Below, piece after piece: positions 19,334 through 29,193 of a stretch of 64,000 nucleotides of DNA. The position numbers and the translations under genes are program-made. Source of the stretch: Martelella sp. AD-3. GTDB taxonomy: Bacteria; Pseudomonadota; Alphaproteobacteria; Rhizobiales; Rhizobiaceae. The notes beneath the pieces are model-generated. The model was not told the DNA's origin. It worked only from the letters and a program-made list of their open reading frames with translations, and searched no databases. The DNA is taken from assembly GCF_001578105.1 (NCBI RefSeq), contig NZ_CP014275.1, positions 1,116,001-1,180,000 of the forward strand. The letters run 5' to 3'. Numbering within the stretch: the stretch's first letter is position 1; the number at the start of each line of letters is the position of its first letter.

Positions 19334-19786
19334 ATGTCTGCAGCAGCTTTGATTGTGGTGACCATTCTCGGCTGCGATGACAGCCTGACCCGGTGCCAGT
19401 ATATCGATACCTCGCCGGATAGCTATGAAAGCGTCGCTCTGTGCGACACCGCGCTGGAGCGCGATCTCAGCCACTTTAAATACTCCGAATATGCGAGCGT
19501 CATCGGGGTTTGCCGGTCCGAGGATGAGCCGATTGAAGCGGCGCTCGGCGGCGTTGCCGTGACAGGGATACCCGAAGAGCAGGCAAGGCTTGCTGCCGGA
19601 CCGCAGCCCGGGAATGACGGCCACGTGCCGGAGCATGGAAACAGGTTGCTGATCCTCGCAGACGGAGCTCTGGACAAGGCCGTTTCCGTTCTGCCCGACA
19701 AGGCGCAGGTCCGGGCTGTGCTCCTTGCGCCCGTCGACGCCGTGAAGAATGGCTATGCCTGGACTGTGGGCCGGCTCGGCCTGTAA
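19334..19786 (+). CDS. Conserved small protein of unknown function
   Basis: From the ATG at 19334, preceded by a strong GGAGG eight bases away, the protein is 150 residues. The N-terminus MSAAALIVVTILGCDDSL is hydrophobic and may be a weak signal or anchor. Five cysteines fall in the first 90 residues (in GCDDS, RCQY, LCDT and VCRS among others). I do not recognise a family. The in-frame start at 19172 is rejected because it has no ribosome site and would overlap the glmM hairpin. A strong hairpin closes the gene. Confidence 0.7.
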   Translation: MSAAALIVVTILGCDDSLTRCQYIDTSPDSYESVALCDTALERDLSHFKYSEYASVIGVCRSEDEPIEAALGGVAVTGIPEEQARLAAGPQPGNDGHVPEHGNRLLILADGALDKAVSVLPDKAQVRAVLLAPVDAVKNGYAWTVGRLGL

Positions 19787-19790
19787 CGCT

Positions 19791-19840
19791 GGATCATCGG
19801 GCGGTTAATCTGAGCCGCCCGATGATCCATCTCTTTGTTT
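19791..19840 (+). terminator. Strong hairpin, probable terminator
   Basis: A perfect 14-base stem (19791-19804 with 19815-19828, starting GGATCATCGGG) encloses a ten-base loop and is followed by a T-rich but interrupted tail. It sits four bases after the stop of the preceding gene. It would also be stable as a palindromic repeat element. Confidence 0.65.
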
Positions 19841-20116
19841 AGGCGAATCGGGTTATCGAAAAACCGGTAACCACTTTTTCGCCCGATACTCCAGAGGATC
19901 GCTGTCGCCTCCTTGTCTTCAATCGACTGCGACGCGCCGTGCTGCATTCGCCGCCCAGACCAAAATTGGGACTACCTCTTCTGGTTCGTTGACGCGGAAA
20001 AGATTGTCAAACTATTGATTCTACTGGTCCGGGAGGTTGCAGGCACAGCGTCTTCAAGAGCTTCGCCTCGGTAATCGAGACCCATTGGATCGCCTCAATT
20101 GCAAGGATGAAGTTTC
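19841..20116 (+). other. Intergenic region upstream of the Ntn hydrolase gene
   Basis: The gap from 19787 to 20116 holds the hairpin described separately and then AT-richer DNA. A TTGACG at 19989 with CTATTG 17 bases on is a weak promoter candidate for the following gene. No ORF or RNA gene is recognised. Confidence 0.4.
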
Positions 20117-21223
20117 ATGAAAATCTTTTCTTCAAAGGGCAGGAAGTTCATGGCGGCGGCATTGGCTTCCGTTATGTTCTCCGCCTCCGTGGCCGAGGCC
20201 TGCACGGGCATCACGCTGACGGCCGAAGACGGCGATGTCGTGCGCGCACGCACGATGGAGTTCAATGTCGATCTCGACGCCTCCGTCATTCTGGTGCCGC
20301 GCGGCACGCAACGCACCGGGGAAACGCCGGACGGCGAGAACGGCCTCGGCTGGGATGCGAAATATGCCAGCATCGGCGCCAATCCGATGGGCTTGCCCTA
20401 TCTTGTCGACGGCGTGAACGAGAAAGGGCTTTCCATGGGCCTTTTCTATTTTGCCCAGGCGGCGGAATACCAGCCCTATAAGCCGGAAGACGCCGGCAAG
20501 ACAATGGCGTCCTGGCAGCTTGGCTCCTACATTCTCGACAATTTCGCCACGGTCGACGAGGTGAAGGCGGCGCTTTCCGATATCATCGTTGCGCCTGTCA
20601 TCTTCAAACAGTTCAACATGGTTCTGCCGGTGCACTTCGTCGTCACCGATGCTTCCGGCGAGACGATCGTGATCGAATATGTCGGCGGCACGCTGCAGGT
20701 GAGCGACAATCCGCTCGGCACCTTCACCAACAATCCGCCCTTCGACTGGCACATGACCAACCTGCAGAACTACGTCAATCTCGGCGTTGACAATGTGCCG
20801 CCGCAAAAGCTCGGCGATGTGACGATTGAGGGGCTTGGCCAGGGCACGGGCCTGCTCGGCATGCCCGGCGATTTCACCTCGCCGTCGCGCTTCGTGCGCG
20901 CCGCGATCTATTCGCACGGCGTGGAGGCGAGCGCGACCGGCAATGACGCCATCTTCCAGGCCTTCCACATCCTCAACAATTTCGACATTCCGCGCGGGGT
21001 CGCGCGCGAAGAGGAGACAGACGCGCACGGCAACGCGGTTTCCGACTACACGCAGTGGACGTCGGCCGTCGATACCGCCAACAAGCGCTTCTTCTTCCGC
21101 ACCTACGAAAACAGCGATATCCGTTTTGTCGATCTGATGAAGCAGGATCTGGACGCTTCGGGCATCAAGACCTGGACCATGGACGGCTACGAGACCGCCC
21201 ACGAACTCGGCGCTCCGGAATAG
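20117..21223 (+). CDS. Exported linear-amide C-N hydrolase (choloylglycine hydrolase / penicillin acylase family)
   Basis: The 368-residue protein has a signal peptide (basic start, then MAAALASVMFSASVAEA) whose removal exposes C29 as an N-terminal nucleophile, as in Ntn hydrolases. Counting from that cysteine, the conserved arginine falls at +17 (ARTMEF), the expected place, while the usual aspartate at +20 is glutamate. Family relatives cleave bile-salt conjugates, penicillin V or acyl-homoserine lactones, so a periplasmic N-acyl hydrolase is likely; the substrate is unknown. AAGGATGA lies eight bases ahead of the ATG. It stands alone between terminators. Confidence 0.88.
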   Translation: MKIFSSKGRKFMAAALASVMFSASVAEACTGITLTAEDGDVVRARTMEFNVDLDASVILVPRGTQRTGETPDGENGLGWDAKYASIGANPMGLPYLVDGVNEKGLSMGLFYFAQAAEYQPYKPEDAGKTMASWQLGSYILDNFATVDEVKAALSDIIVAPVIFKQFNMVLPVHFVVTDASGETIVIEYVGGTLQVSDNPLGTFTNNPPFDWHMTNLQNYVNLGVDNVPPQKLGDVTIEGLGQGTGLLGMPGDFTSPSRFVRAAIYSHGVEASATGNDAIFQAFHILNNFDIPRGVAREEETDAHGNAVSDYTQWTSAVDTANKRFFFRTYENSDIRFVDLMKQDLDASGIKTWTMDGYETAHELGAPE

Positions 21224-21382
21224 GCGCATCGAAAAAAACGGAAACGGGCGGTCAGGCGTTGCCCGTTTCCATCTCCGAACGTCGGGCGAAACCGGTACAA
21301 ATTGCCTTGTTGCGGCTCAAAAGGCACATCTGATCCCGCAGTCATCACCAAGTCATCTTTTCCCTTGCCTATTTTCAACGCC

Positions 21383-21447
21383 TCCCGTATATCCGGCGGC
21401 GGGACACCTCTCCCCAACGAGAGGCTACTATCTGAAAGGGTAGAGAT
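21383..21447 (+). ncRNA. serC leader RNA (serC-motif-like)
   Basis: Three small hairpins abut the serC start: TCCCG/CGGGA (21383-21404), CCTCTC/GAGAGG (21407-21424) and CTAC/GTAG (21425-21443). The ribosome site AAAGGG lies inside the third. This arrangement agrees with the structured serC motif reported upstream of serC in Alphaproteobacteria, thought to act in cis on serC expression. The structure is seen directly, the family match is from memory, and no ligand is implied. Confidence 0.62.
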
Positions 21448-22617
<1,170 letters not shown>

Positions 22618-22701
22618 GCGAGGCGAGAGCTCGCGCCGCCTCCGGTGGGAGGCGCGGGCCAGTCATTCCCGAAAATCGATCTTTTTTGAAGGAGGCCTAT
22701 C

Positions 22702-24297
22702 ATGGCACCTCGCGTACTCGTATCCGACGCCCTGTCGGAAGCCGCCGTCCAGATCTTCAAGGACCGGGGCATTGATGTCGATTTCCAGCCGAAGCTCGGC
22801 AAGGACAAGGAAAAACTGCTCGAGATCATCGGCCAGTATGATGGTCTCGCCATCCGCTCGGCCACCAAGGCGACCGAGAAGCTGATCGAGGCCGCGACCA
22901 ACCTCAAGGTCATCGGCCGCGCCGGCATCGGCGTCGACAATGTCGATATCCCGGCTGCCTCGCGCCGCGGCATCATCGTCATGAACACGCCGTTCGGCAA
23001 TTCGATCACGACCGCCGAACATGCGATTTCCCTGATGCTGGCCGTTGCCCGCCAGATCCCGGCTGCCGACACCTCGACCCAGGCCGGCAAGTGGGAGAAG
23101 TCGAAATTCATGGGCGTCGAGATCACCGGCAAGACGCTCGGCGTCATCGGCGCCGGCAATATCGGCTCGATCGTCTGCGACCGCGCCATCGGGCTGAAGA
23201 TGAATGTGATCGCCTATGACCCCTTCCTGTCGCAGGAAAAGGCCGAGAAGATGGGCGTCACCAAGGTCGACCTCGACGAGCTTCTCGCCAAGGCCGACTT
23301 CATCACGCTGCACGTTCCGATGACCGACAAGACGCGCGGTATTCTCAATGCCGAGGCGCTGGCGAAGACCAAGAAGGGCGTCCGCATCATCAACTGCGCC
23401 CGCGGCGGTCTCGTCGATGAGGCAGCGCTTGCCGAAGCCATCAAGTCCGGTCATGTCGCCGGCGCCGGCTTTGACGTGTTCGAAACCGAGCCTGCAACGG
23501 AAAGCCCGCTCTTCGGCCTGGAAAACGTCGTCTGCACGCCGCATCTCGGCGCCTCGACCACGGAAGCCCAGGAAAACGTCGCGCTGCAGGTTGCCGACCA
23601 GATGTCGGATTACCTTCTGAAGGGCGCCGTCACCAACGCCATCAACATGCCGTCGATCTCGGCCGACGAGGCGCCCCGCCTGAAGCCGGTGATCAAGCTG
23701 GCGGAAGTGCTCGGCGAATTTGCCGGCCAGGTGACGGAAAACCCGATCAAGGAAGTCGAGGTTCTCTACGACGGCAATTTCGCGCAGATGAACACCACGG
23801 CGCTTACGAGCGCGCTGCTCGCCGGCCTGCTGCGTCCGCTGGTGGCCGACGTCAACATGGTGTCCGCGCCGATCATGCTGAAGGACAAGGGCATCATCCT
23901 GCAGGAGACCCGTCGCGACAAGTCGGGCGTCTATGACGGCTATATCAAGCTGACGATCACGACGGAAAAGCAGACCCGCTCGGTCGCCGGCACGGTGTTC
24001 TCCGATGGCAAGCCGCGCTTCATCCAGATCAAGGGCATCAACATGGATGCCGATGTCGGCCGTCACATGGTCTACATCTCCAACACCGACGTGCCCGGCA
24101 TGATCGGCTTCATGGGGACCACGCTTGGGCAGGCCGGCGTCAACATCGCCAACTTCCAGCTCGGCCGCGACAACCAGGGCGGCGACGCGATCGCGCTTCT
24201 CTATGTCGACGAGCAGCCGACGCCGGAGGTTCTCGACAGGCTGCTCGGCCATGAAGCCATCAAGCAGGCAAAGCCGCTGGAATTCTCCGTCGAATAA
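22702..24297 (+). CDS. serA: D-3-phosphoglycerate dehydrogenase
   Basis: The 531-residue enzyme oxidises 3-phosphoglycerate with NAD in the first step of serine synthesis. Visible parts are the substrate segment IGRAGIGVDNVDIPAA, the Rossmann motif GVIGAGNIGSIV, the catalytic His in TPHLGAST, an intervening domain, and a C-terminal ACT domain (VPGMIGFMGTTLGQAGVNI) that usually binds serine for feedback control. The length fits the long ACT-containing form. GAAGGAGG precedes the start. Confidence 0.97.
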   Translation: MAPRVLVSDALSEAAVQIFKDRGIDVDFQPKLGKDKEKLLEIIGQYDGLAIRSATKATEKLIEAATNLKVIGRAGIGVDNVDIPAASRRGIIVMNTPFGNSITTAEHAISLMLAVARQIPAADTSTQAGKWEKSKFMGVEITGKTLGVIGAGNIGSIVCDRAIGLKMNVIAYDPFLSQEKAEKMGVTKVDLDELLAKADFITLHVPMTDKTRGILNAEALAKTKKGVRIINCARGGLVDEAALAEAIKSGHVAGAGFDVFETEPATESPLFGLENVVCTPHLGASTTEAQENVALQVADQMSDYLLKGAVTNAINMPSISADEAPRLKPVIKLAEVLGEFAGQVTENPIKEVEVLYDGNFAQMNTTALTSALLAGLLRPLVADVNMVSAPIMLKDKGIILQETRRDKSGVYDGYIKLTITTEKQTRSVAGTVFSDGKPRFIQIKGINMDADVGRHMVYISNTDVPGMIGFMGTTLGQAGVNIANFQLGRDNQGGDAIALLYVDEQPTPEVLDRLLGHEAIKQAKPLEFSVE

Positions 24298-24322
24298 GGC
24301 TTTTCTGAAAGAAAATGCAGGA

Positions 24323-24362
24323 AGCCCGGTTGTCCGAAACAGGCAACCGGGCTTTTCTTGTT
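24323..24362 (+). terminator. Rho-independent terminator after serA
   Basis: A ten-base stem AGCCCGGTTG/CAACCGGGCT with an 11-base loop is followed by TTTCTTGTTG. It ends the serC-serA unit. Confidence 0.85.
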
Positions 24363-24416
24363 GTCAGGATGCATTAGGTAACCCTTAGCGCATCGTTTAA
24401 GACGAGAGTTTTTTCA

Positions 24417-25172
24417 ATGTCCGGATCATGTATCGGATGCCTGAACGCCGAGACCTTGCCGTTTGATTTTTCGATGGCCTTTCAGCCGATCGTCGATCTC
24501 AGGGACGGCTCGGTTTTCGCTTTCGAGGCGCTGGCGCGCGGAACGAAGGGCGAGGGCGCGGGAACGCTGTTCGCGCAGCTGAGCGATGACAATCTCTATG
24601 CCTTCGACCAGCAATGCCGGGTGAAGGCGATCGAGCTTTCGGCGCATCTCGGCCTGATGGAAACCGGGGCGAAGCTTTCGATCAATTTCATGCCGCGGGC
24701 GATCTACGAGCCGCGCGCCTGCATCCAGCTCACCCTCGAAACCGGCAGGCGGTGCGACGTGTCCAGCGACCGGCTGATCTTCGAATTCAGCGAGTCGGAG
24801 GTCGCCGACACCGACAAGCTCAACGCGATCGTGACGCTCTACCGGGCGCTCGGCTTTCAGACGGCGGTGGATGATTTCGGCGCCGGTCATTCCGGTCTGT
24901 CGCTCCTGGCCAACATGCCGCCCGATATCCTGAAGCTGGATATGGAACTGGTGCGCGGCATCGACAAAAGCGCCGCGCGCGGCATCATGGTCAAGCATCT
25001 TGTCGCCATGGCGCGGGACATGGGGATCGATCTCGTCTGCGAAGGCGTCGAGACCGCCGGTGAGCTTGCCATGCTGCGGGAACTGGGCGTGGAGCTGGCG
25101 CAGGGCTATTTTCTCTGCCGCCCCGCCTTCGAGCATCTGCCGCAGGCCGGCGAGGTGAGATGGCGGCCCTGA
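24417..25172 (+). CDS. Stand-alone EAL-domain protein, predicted c-di-GMP phosphodiesterase
   Basis: The 251-residue cytoplasmic protein is essentially one EAL domain. The signature is FEALARG (E37), followed by NFMP, the glutamate in FEFSESE, the metal loop DDFGAGHSG, KLD, the glutamate in EGVET and QGY, so the catalytic set looks intact and hydrolysis of cyclic di-GMP is plausible. An N-terminal CIGC pair (C5, C8) is odd and might bind metal or sense redox state; this is inference. There is no sensor domain or membrane segment. A small unknown gene follows after 47 bases. Confidence 0.88.
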   Translation: MSGSCIGCLNAETLPFDFSMAFQPIVDLRDGSVFAFEALARGTKGEGAGTLFAQLSDDNLYAFDQQCRVKAIELSAHLGLMETGAKLSINFMPRAIYEPRACIQLTLETGRRCDVSSDRLIFEFSESEVADTDKLNAIVTLYRALGFQTAVDDFGAGHSGLSLLANMPPDILKLDMELVRGIDKSAARGIMVKHLVAMARDMGIDLVCEGVETAGELAMLRELGVELAQGYFLCRPAFEHLPQAGEVRWRP

Positions 25173-25219
25173 GTCCGTTTGGCGGGCATGACCGGGCCAG
25201 AAACAGGAGGAGATTTCTC

Positions 25220-25495
25220 ATGAGCAGCAACCAACTGGCAGCCCTTGACGCGGCGCTCGAAAGCCTCGCCGAGGCGGGCTTCGTCGTCGGTCCGGAATGG
25301 GAGGCGGTGCACGAAATCTGCCAGGCGCATGAGGGCGAGATGCCCTATGATGCGGCGCATGCGCTCTGCCATCGCATCGAAGGCGATACGTGGAACGCCG
25401 GCTACTGGTATCGCCGCGCGAAAAATCCGGTTCAAAGCGGCGGTTTCGCGGAGGAATATGCCGGACTGAAAGCGGAGATCGCGGCCCTGCGGTAG
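25220..25495 (+). CDS. Small conserved protein of unknown function
   Basis: The 91-residue protein is acidic and mainly helical, with a distinctive C-terminal segment GDTWNAGYWYRRAKNPV. The GGAGGAG about six bases before the ATG is an excellent ribosome site. It follows the EAL gene on the same strand and ends at a terminator, so the pair may be one operon. I recognise no named family and assign no function. Confidence 0.72.
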   Translation: MSSNQLAALDAALESLAEAGFVVGPEWEAVHEICQAHEGEMPYDAAHALCHRIEGDTWNAGYWYRRAKNPVQSGGFAEEYAGLKAEIAALR

Positions 25496-25527
25496 ACGCG
25501 TCGGGCGAAAACGCGGCCGCGACCGTT

Positions 25528-25556
25528 CGGGAGAGGCGCGCGGCCTCTCCCGTTTT
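25528..25556 (+). terminator. Rho-independent terminator
   Basis: A ten-base stem CGGGAGAGGC/GCCTCTCCCG with a five-base loop is followed by TTTT. It ends the EAL/small-protein unit and faces the convergent yjhX gene. Confidence 0.8.
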
Positions 25557-25562
25557 CCACTG

Positions 25563-25820
25563 CTACGTGTTGTCGGGTTGGCTTCTGACCAGCCGCAGAC
25601 CGCGTTCGGTGATCTGGTACGGCCTGCCGCCTTTCGAGCGGATGGCGCGTTTGGCCTTCAGCTTGCGAAACAGAGTGATGTCGAGGCCGGGATAGAGCCA
25701 GCCGTCGCGGGTGAAGCAGTCGACCTTCTCGATCTTTCGGGTTTCGGTGCGTGTCAGTTCGATCCTGCCGCCCTGTGCGAGCAAGTGCAGGATGCGCTGT
25801 TCATTGCGCGAGATGTCCAT
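25563..25820 (-). CDS. YjhX family (UPF0386) protein, putative toxin
   Basis: From the ATG at 25820 the protein is 85 residues, beginning MDISRNEQRILHLLAQGG and ending with RPYQITERGLRLVRSQ, the family's conserved ends. The fold is expected to be a small winged-helix-like domain. The E. coli relative is called a toxin, but most family members are uncharacterised. There is no antitoxin-like gene next to it: neighbours are the convergent small gene and the divergent gatB. An in-frame upstream start at 25919 would add 33 residues foreign to the family and is rejected. Confidence 0.85.
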   Translation of the reverse strand: MDISRNEQRILHLLAQGGRIELTRTETRKIEKVDCFTRDGWLYPGLDITLFRKLKAKRAIRSKGGRPYQITERGLRLVRSQPDNT

Positions 25821-26127
25821 TGTCGTCAAATCCGGGTTGGCGCCGGGAAGGCGCACAAAAACATGTTCCCGCTGACGCGTTCGTCGGCGGGGCTCATGGT
25901 TTCCGGCCGCTGCGCGCATCTTGCTTCAGCAAAGCAAGGCGGGCAGGGCCCTTACCGGGATTCCGATCGGTTTGACATCCAAACTCCAGGTTGACGCGAA
26001 GGAAATACGCCCGCAGGCGCGCAAGGTCAAGGTTTTTGGCGTGCGGCGTCGCACCCTATCGCTTGCGTCTTGCCCCCATTTGCTCTACCTCACGAACAAG
26101 TTTCCGCAGATGAACGATGAGCTGACC
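25821..26127 (+). other. Intergenic region between yjhX and gatB
   Basis: The 307 bases carry no recognised gene. TTGACA (25972) and TTGACG (25991) are -35-like hexamers on the plus strand, but neither has a convincing -10 box at normal spacing. Promoters for gatB and yjhX must lie here. Confidence 0.4.
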
Positions 26128-27630
26128 ATGACCATTGTCGATACCCGCACGCCCGATCCCAAACGCCTGATCCCCGGCGCCACCGGCGACTGGGAAGTCA
26201 TCATCGGTCTCGAGGTGCATGCGCAGGTCACGAGCAATGCGAAGCTGTTCTCCGGCTCCTCCACCACCTTCGGCAAGGCGCCCAACGCCAACGTCTCGCT
26301 GGTGGATGCGGCCATGCCCGGCATGCTGCCCGTCATCAACGAGGAATGCGTGAAGCAGGCCGTGCGCACCGGCCTTGGCCTCAAGGCCAAAATCAACAAG
26401 CGCTCGATCTTCGACCGCAAGAACTATTTCTATCCCGACCTGCCGCAGGGCTACCAGATCTCCCAGTACAAGGACCCGATCGTCGGCGAAGGTACGATCA
26501 CCATCTCGCTCGGGCCGGACAGAGAGGGCAATTTCGAGGATATCGAGATCGGCATCGAGCGCCTGCATCTGGAGCAGGATGCCGGCAAGCTGATGCATGA
26601 CCAGCATCCCTCGTTCTCCTTCGTCGACCTCAACCGTTCGGGCGTGGCGCTGATGGAGATCGTCTCCAAGCCGGATATGCGTTCCGCCGACGAGGCCAAG
26701 GCCTATATCACAAAGCTTCGCACCATCGTGCGCTATCTCGGCACCTGTGACGGCAATATGGACGAGGGGTCGCTCCGCGCCGATGTGAATGTCTCCGTGC
26801 GCAAGCCGGGCGGTGAGTTTGGCACGCGCTGCGAGATCAAGAACGTCAACTCGATCCGCTTTGTGGGCATGGCGATCGAAAGCGAGGCCCGCCGCCAGAT
26901 CGACATACTGGAAGAGGGCGGCGTGATCGACCAGGAGACCCGCCTGTTCGATCCGGTCAAGGGCGAGACGCGGTCGATGCGCTCCAAGGAAGACGCGCAT
27001 GACTACCGCTATTTCCCCGACCCGGACCTGCTGCCGCTCGAATTCGACGATGCCTTCATCGAAGAGCTGGCGAAGGACCTGCCGGAACTGCCGGACGACA
27101 AGAAGGCGCGTTTTGTGGGCGATCTCGGCCTTTCCGTCTATGACGCCTCGGTACTCGTCTCCGACAAGGCGGTGTCCGACTATTACGAAAAGCTGGTCGG
27201 CCTCTCCGATGCAAAGGTCGCGGCAAACTGGGTCATCAATGATCTGCTCGGCGCGCTGAACAAGGCCGGCAAGGGCATTGACGAAACCCCGGTTTCGCCT
27301 GAACAGCTCGGCGCCATCCTGTCGCTGATCAAGGAAGGGGTGATCTCGGGCAAGATCGCCAAGGACCTGTTCGAGATCGTCTGGAACGAGGGCGGCGACC
27401 CGAAACAGATCGTCGAAGAGCGCGGCATGAAGCAGGTGACCGATACCGGTGCGATCGAAAAGATCGTTGACGAGATCATCGCCGCCAATCCGGAACAGGC
27501 CGCAAAGGTCAAGGACAAGCCCTCGCTTGCCGGCTGGTTCGTCGGCCAGGTGATGAAGGCTTCTAAGGGTAAGGCCAATCCGCAGGCGGTGCAGGCGCTG
27601 GTCAAGGAAAAGCTGGGCGTTGCGGAGTAA
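26128..27630 (+). CDS. gatB: Aspartyl/glutamyl-tRNA amidotransferase subunit B
   Basis: The 500-residue subunit phosphorylates and amidates mischarged Glu-tRNA(Gln) or Asp-tRNA(Asn) within GatCAB. It has the family block [14 protein letters not shown] at the N-terminus, the cradle domain with FPDPDLLP, and the C-terminal YqeY-like helical tail ending [10 protein letters not shown]. The ATG at 26128 gives the typical N-terminus [13 protein letters not shown]; the far upstream in-frame start at 25921 is unsupported. gatA and gatC are not in the window. A GNAT gene follows four bases after its stop. Confidence 0.97.
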   Translation: MTIVDTRTPDPKRLIPGATGDWEVIIGLEVHAQVTSNAKLFSGSSTTFGKAPNANVSLVDAAMPGMLPVINEECVKQAVRTGLGLKAKINKRSIFDRKNYFYPDLPQGYQISQYKDPIVGEGTITISLGPDREGNFEDIEIGIERLHLEQDAGKLMHDQHPSFSFVDLNRSGVALMEIVSKPDMRSADEAKAYITKLRTIVRYLGTCDGNMDEGSLRADVNVSVRKPGGEFGTRCEIKNVNSIRFVGMAIESEARRQIDILEEGGVIDQETRLFDPVKGETRSMRSKEDAHDYRYFPDPDLLPLEFDDAFIEELAKDLPELPDDKKARFVGDLGLSVYDASVLVSDKAVSDYYEKLVGLSDAKVAANWVINDLLGALNKAGKGIDETPVSPEQLGAILSLIKEGVISGKIAKDLFEIVWNEGGDPKQIVEERGMKQVTDTGAIEKIVDEIIAANPEQAAKVKDKPSLAGWFVGQVMKASKGKANPQAVQALVKEKLGVAE

Positions 27631-27634
27631 ACCC

Positions 27635-28138
27635 TTGTTCTTCGTCCGCACGGCCATGGAGACGGATATTCCGGCCGTCTGCGCGCTGCTCTCCGAGACC
27701 TGGCACGCGACCTATGACGAGATTCTCGGGCCCGAGAAGGTCGAGACGATCATCAATAGCTGGCTTTCGCACGAGGCCATGCTGAGGCGGCTGCGCCGGC
27801 CTCACGGCGAGTTCCTGGTGGCCGACAGCGGCACGATGATCGGCGGCATGGCCTTTGCGGCGCCCGACAAGGATAACGCCGAGATCGTCAATCTCAGCCA
27901 GCTCTATGTGCTTCCGGGCTGCCAGCGCCAGGGCATTGGCGAGCAACTGTTTGCCGAGATCGAAACCTGCTTTCCCAACGCGAAGCGACTGGCTCTGGAA
28001 GTCGTGCCGCAAAATGCGCCGGCCATCCGGTTCTACGAGGCCCATGGCCTGCGGGAAGTCGGTCGGCATGATGAATGCGGCGCGCCCGGCTCCGGCATTC
28101 CGGCCATTCGCATGGAAAAGGACCTGCCCGGTGTCTGA
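27635..28138 (+). CDS. GNAT family N-acetyltransferase
   Basis: The protein (167 residues from a TTG at 27635) begins LFFVRTAMETDIPAV and contains the acetyl-CoA loop QLYVLPGCQRQGIGEQL followed by FYEAHGL. The chosen TTG has GGAG seven bases upstream and lies four bases after the gatB stop; an ATG at 27656 is the alternative. It is likely co-transcribed with gatB. The substrate is unknown. Confidence 0.82.
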   Translation: MFFVRTAMETDIPAVCALLSETWHATYDEILGPEKVETIINSWLSHEAMLRRLRRPHGEFLVADSGTMIGGMAFAAPDKDNAEIVNLSQLYVLPGCQRQGIGEQLFAEIETCFPNAKRLALEVVPQNAPAIRFYEAHGLREVGRHDECGAPGSGIPAIRMEKDLPGV

Positions 28139-28607
28139 CATCGAAGGTCTGATGATCCGCGAGGCGCGGCGTGACGATCTTGAGGCGCTGATCGCAATTT
28201 TTGCCGCCGACGACCTTGGCGGCCACGGCGATACCACCGATCCTGAAGCCTATGGCGATTATCGCGCCGCCTTCGATGCGATCGCCGCCTCGGCCAATGA
28301 TACGCTCTATGTGGCGGAGCTTGACGGCATGGTCGTCGGCACGTTCCAGACCTCCTATACCCGGACGTTGACCGGTCGCGGCGGAGCGGTGCTGACGATC
28401 GAGGCGGTTCAGACCCATCCCGATTGGCGTAGCCGCGGCATCGGGGCGAAGATGATCGCGGCGGCGATCGAAAAGGCGAGGGCGGAGGACTGCCGGCTCG
28501 TGCAACTGATGTCGAACCGGAGCCGCACGGATGCCCATCGCTTCTACGAGCGGCTTGGTTTCACGCCGTCCCATCGCGGCTTCAAAATGAAGCTGAAAGG
28601 CTTTTGA
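28131..28607 (+). CDS. GNAT family N-acetyltransferase
   Basis: The protein (158 residues from a GTG at 28131) reads VSDIEGLMIREARRDDLEAL and carries the acetyl-CoA loop VQTHPDWRSRGIGAKMI and RFYERLGFTPSH. It overlaps the previous GNAT gene by eight bases with AAGGA upstream; an ATG at 28152 is the other possible start. The C-terminal half resembles small-molecule or histone-type acetyltransferases. Two different GNATs in a row after gatB is a tidy but unexplained arrangement. Confidence 0.82.
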   Translation: MSDIEGLMIREARRDDLEALIAIFAADDLGGHGDTTDPEAYGDYRAAFDAIAASANDTLYVAELDGMVVGTFQTSYTRTLTGRGGAVLTIEAVQTHPDWRSRGIGAKMIAAAIEKARAEDCRLVQLMSNRSRTDAHRFYERLGFTPSHRGFKMKLKGF

Positions 28608-28701
28608 GGCGGCCTCCCGCTCTGGACAAGCGCGCCATGACGCGCCATACACGGGTTTAGGAAATCGGCCGCCTTCGCGGTTCAGGACGTAAGGAAAGAG
28701 A

Positions 28702-29100
28702 ATGACAAGCTTTCTGGCGAAGATGTTTACCTGGTGGAACGGCTCGACCATCGGCACGGATCTTTTTACGCGCCGCTTCGGCAAGAAGGTCGGTGAGGAT
28801 CAGTTTGGGAACGTCTATTACGAAGGCGGCATGTCGACCTACGGCCTGAAGCGTCGCTGGGTGATCTACAACGGTTATGCCGATGCTTCCACCATTCCGC
28901 CCGGCTGGCACGGCTGGATGCATCATCGCACCGATACGCCGCCGACCAAGGCCGCCTACACGGCGCGCGAATGGGAAAAGCCGCACAACCCGAACCAGAC
29001 GGGCACCGCGCTTGCCTATCGCCCCAAGGGCTCGCTCGCTGTCCAGGGCGAACGCAACAAGGTCACGGGCGATTACGACGCCTGGACGCCGGGCGCGTAA
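28702..29100 (+). CDS. NADH:ubiquinone oxidoreductase accessory subunit, NDUFA12 family
   Basis: The 132-residue protein matches the B17.2/NDUFA12 family, a supernumerary complex I subunit shared by mitochondria and Alphaproteobacteria. The signature is GTDLFTRRFGKKVGEDQFG followed by RRWVIYNG and PPGWHGWMHHRTD. It has no membrane segment and sits on the matrix/cytoplasmic arm. It precedes the DUF2155 gene, the usual rhizobial order. Confidence 0.95.
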   Translation: MTSFLAKMFTWWNGSTIGTDLFTRRFGKKVGEDQFGNVYYEGGMSTYGLKRRWVIYNGYADASTIPPGWHGWMHHRTDTPPTKAAYTAREWEKPHNPNQTGTALAYRPKGSLAVQGERNKVTGDYDAWTPGA

Positions 29101-29193
29101 GTTTTTTGCCGCAATCTGACGGTAGGCTGGCGAAATGCCGGTTCGAATGAAGCGCGGCATCTGTCGCGCTTTTTCAATATCAAGGGATGTTCC

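Noticed and set aside
22663..24252. 529-codon minus-strand ORF over serA
   Set aside because: Antisense to a conserved enzyme; no domain recognised.
25972..26000. Sigma-70 promoter TTGACA ahead of gatB
   Set aside because: The -35-like hexamers have no acceptable -10 box at 16-18 bases.
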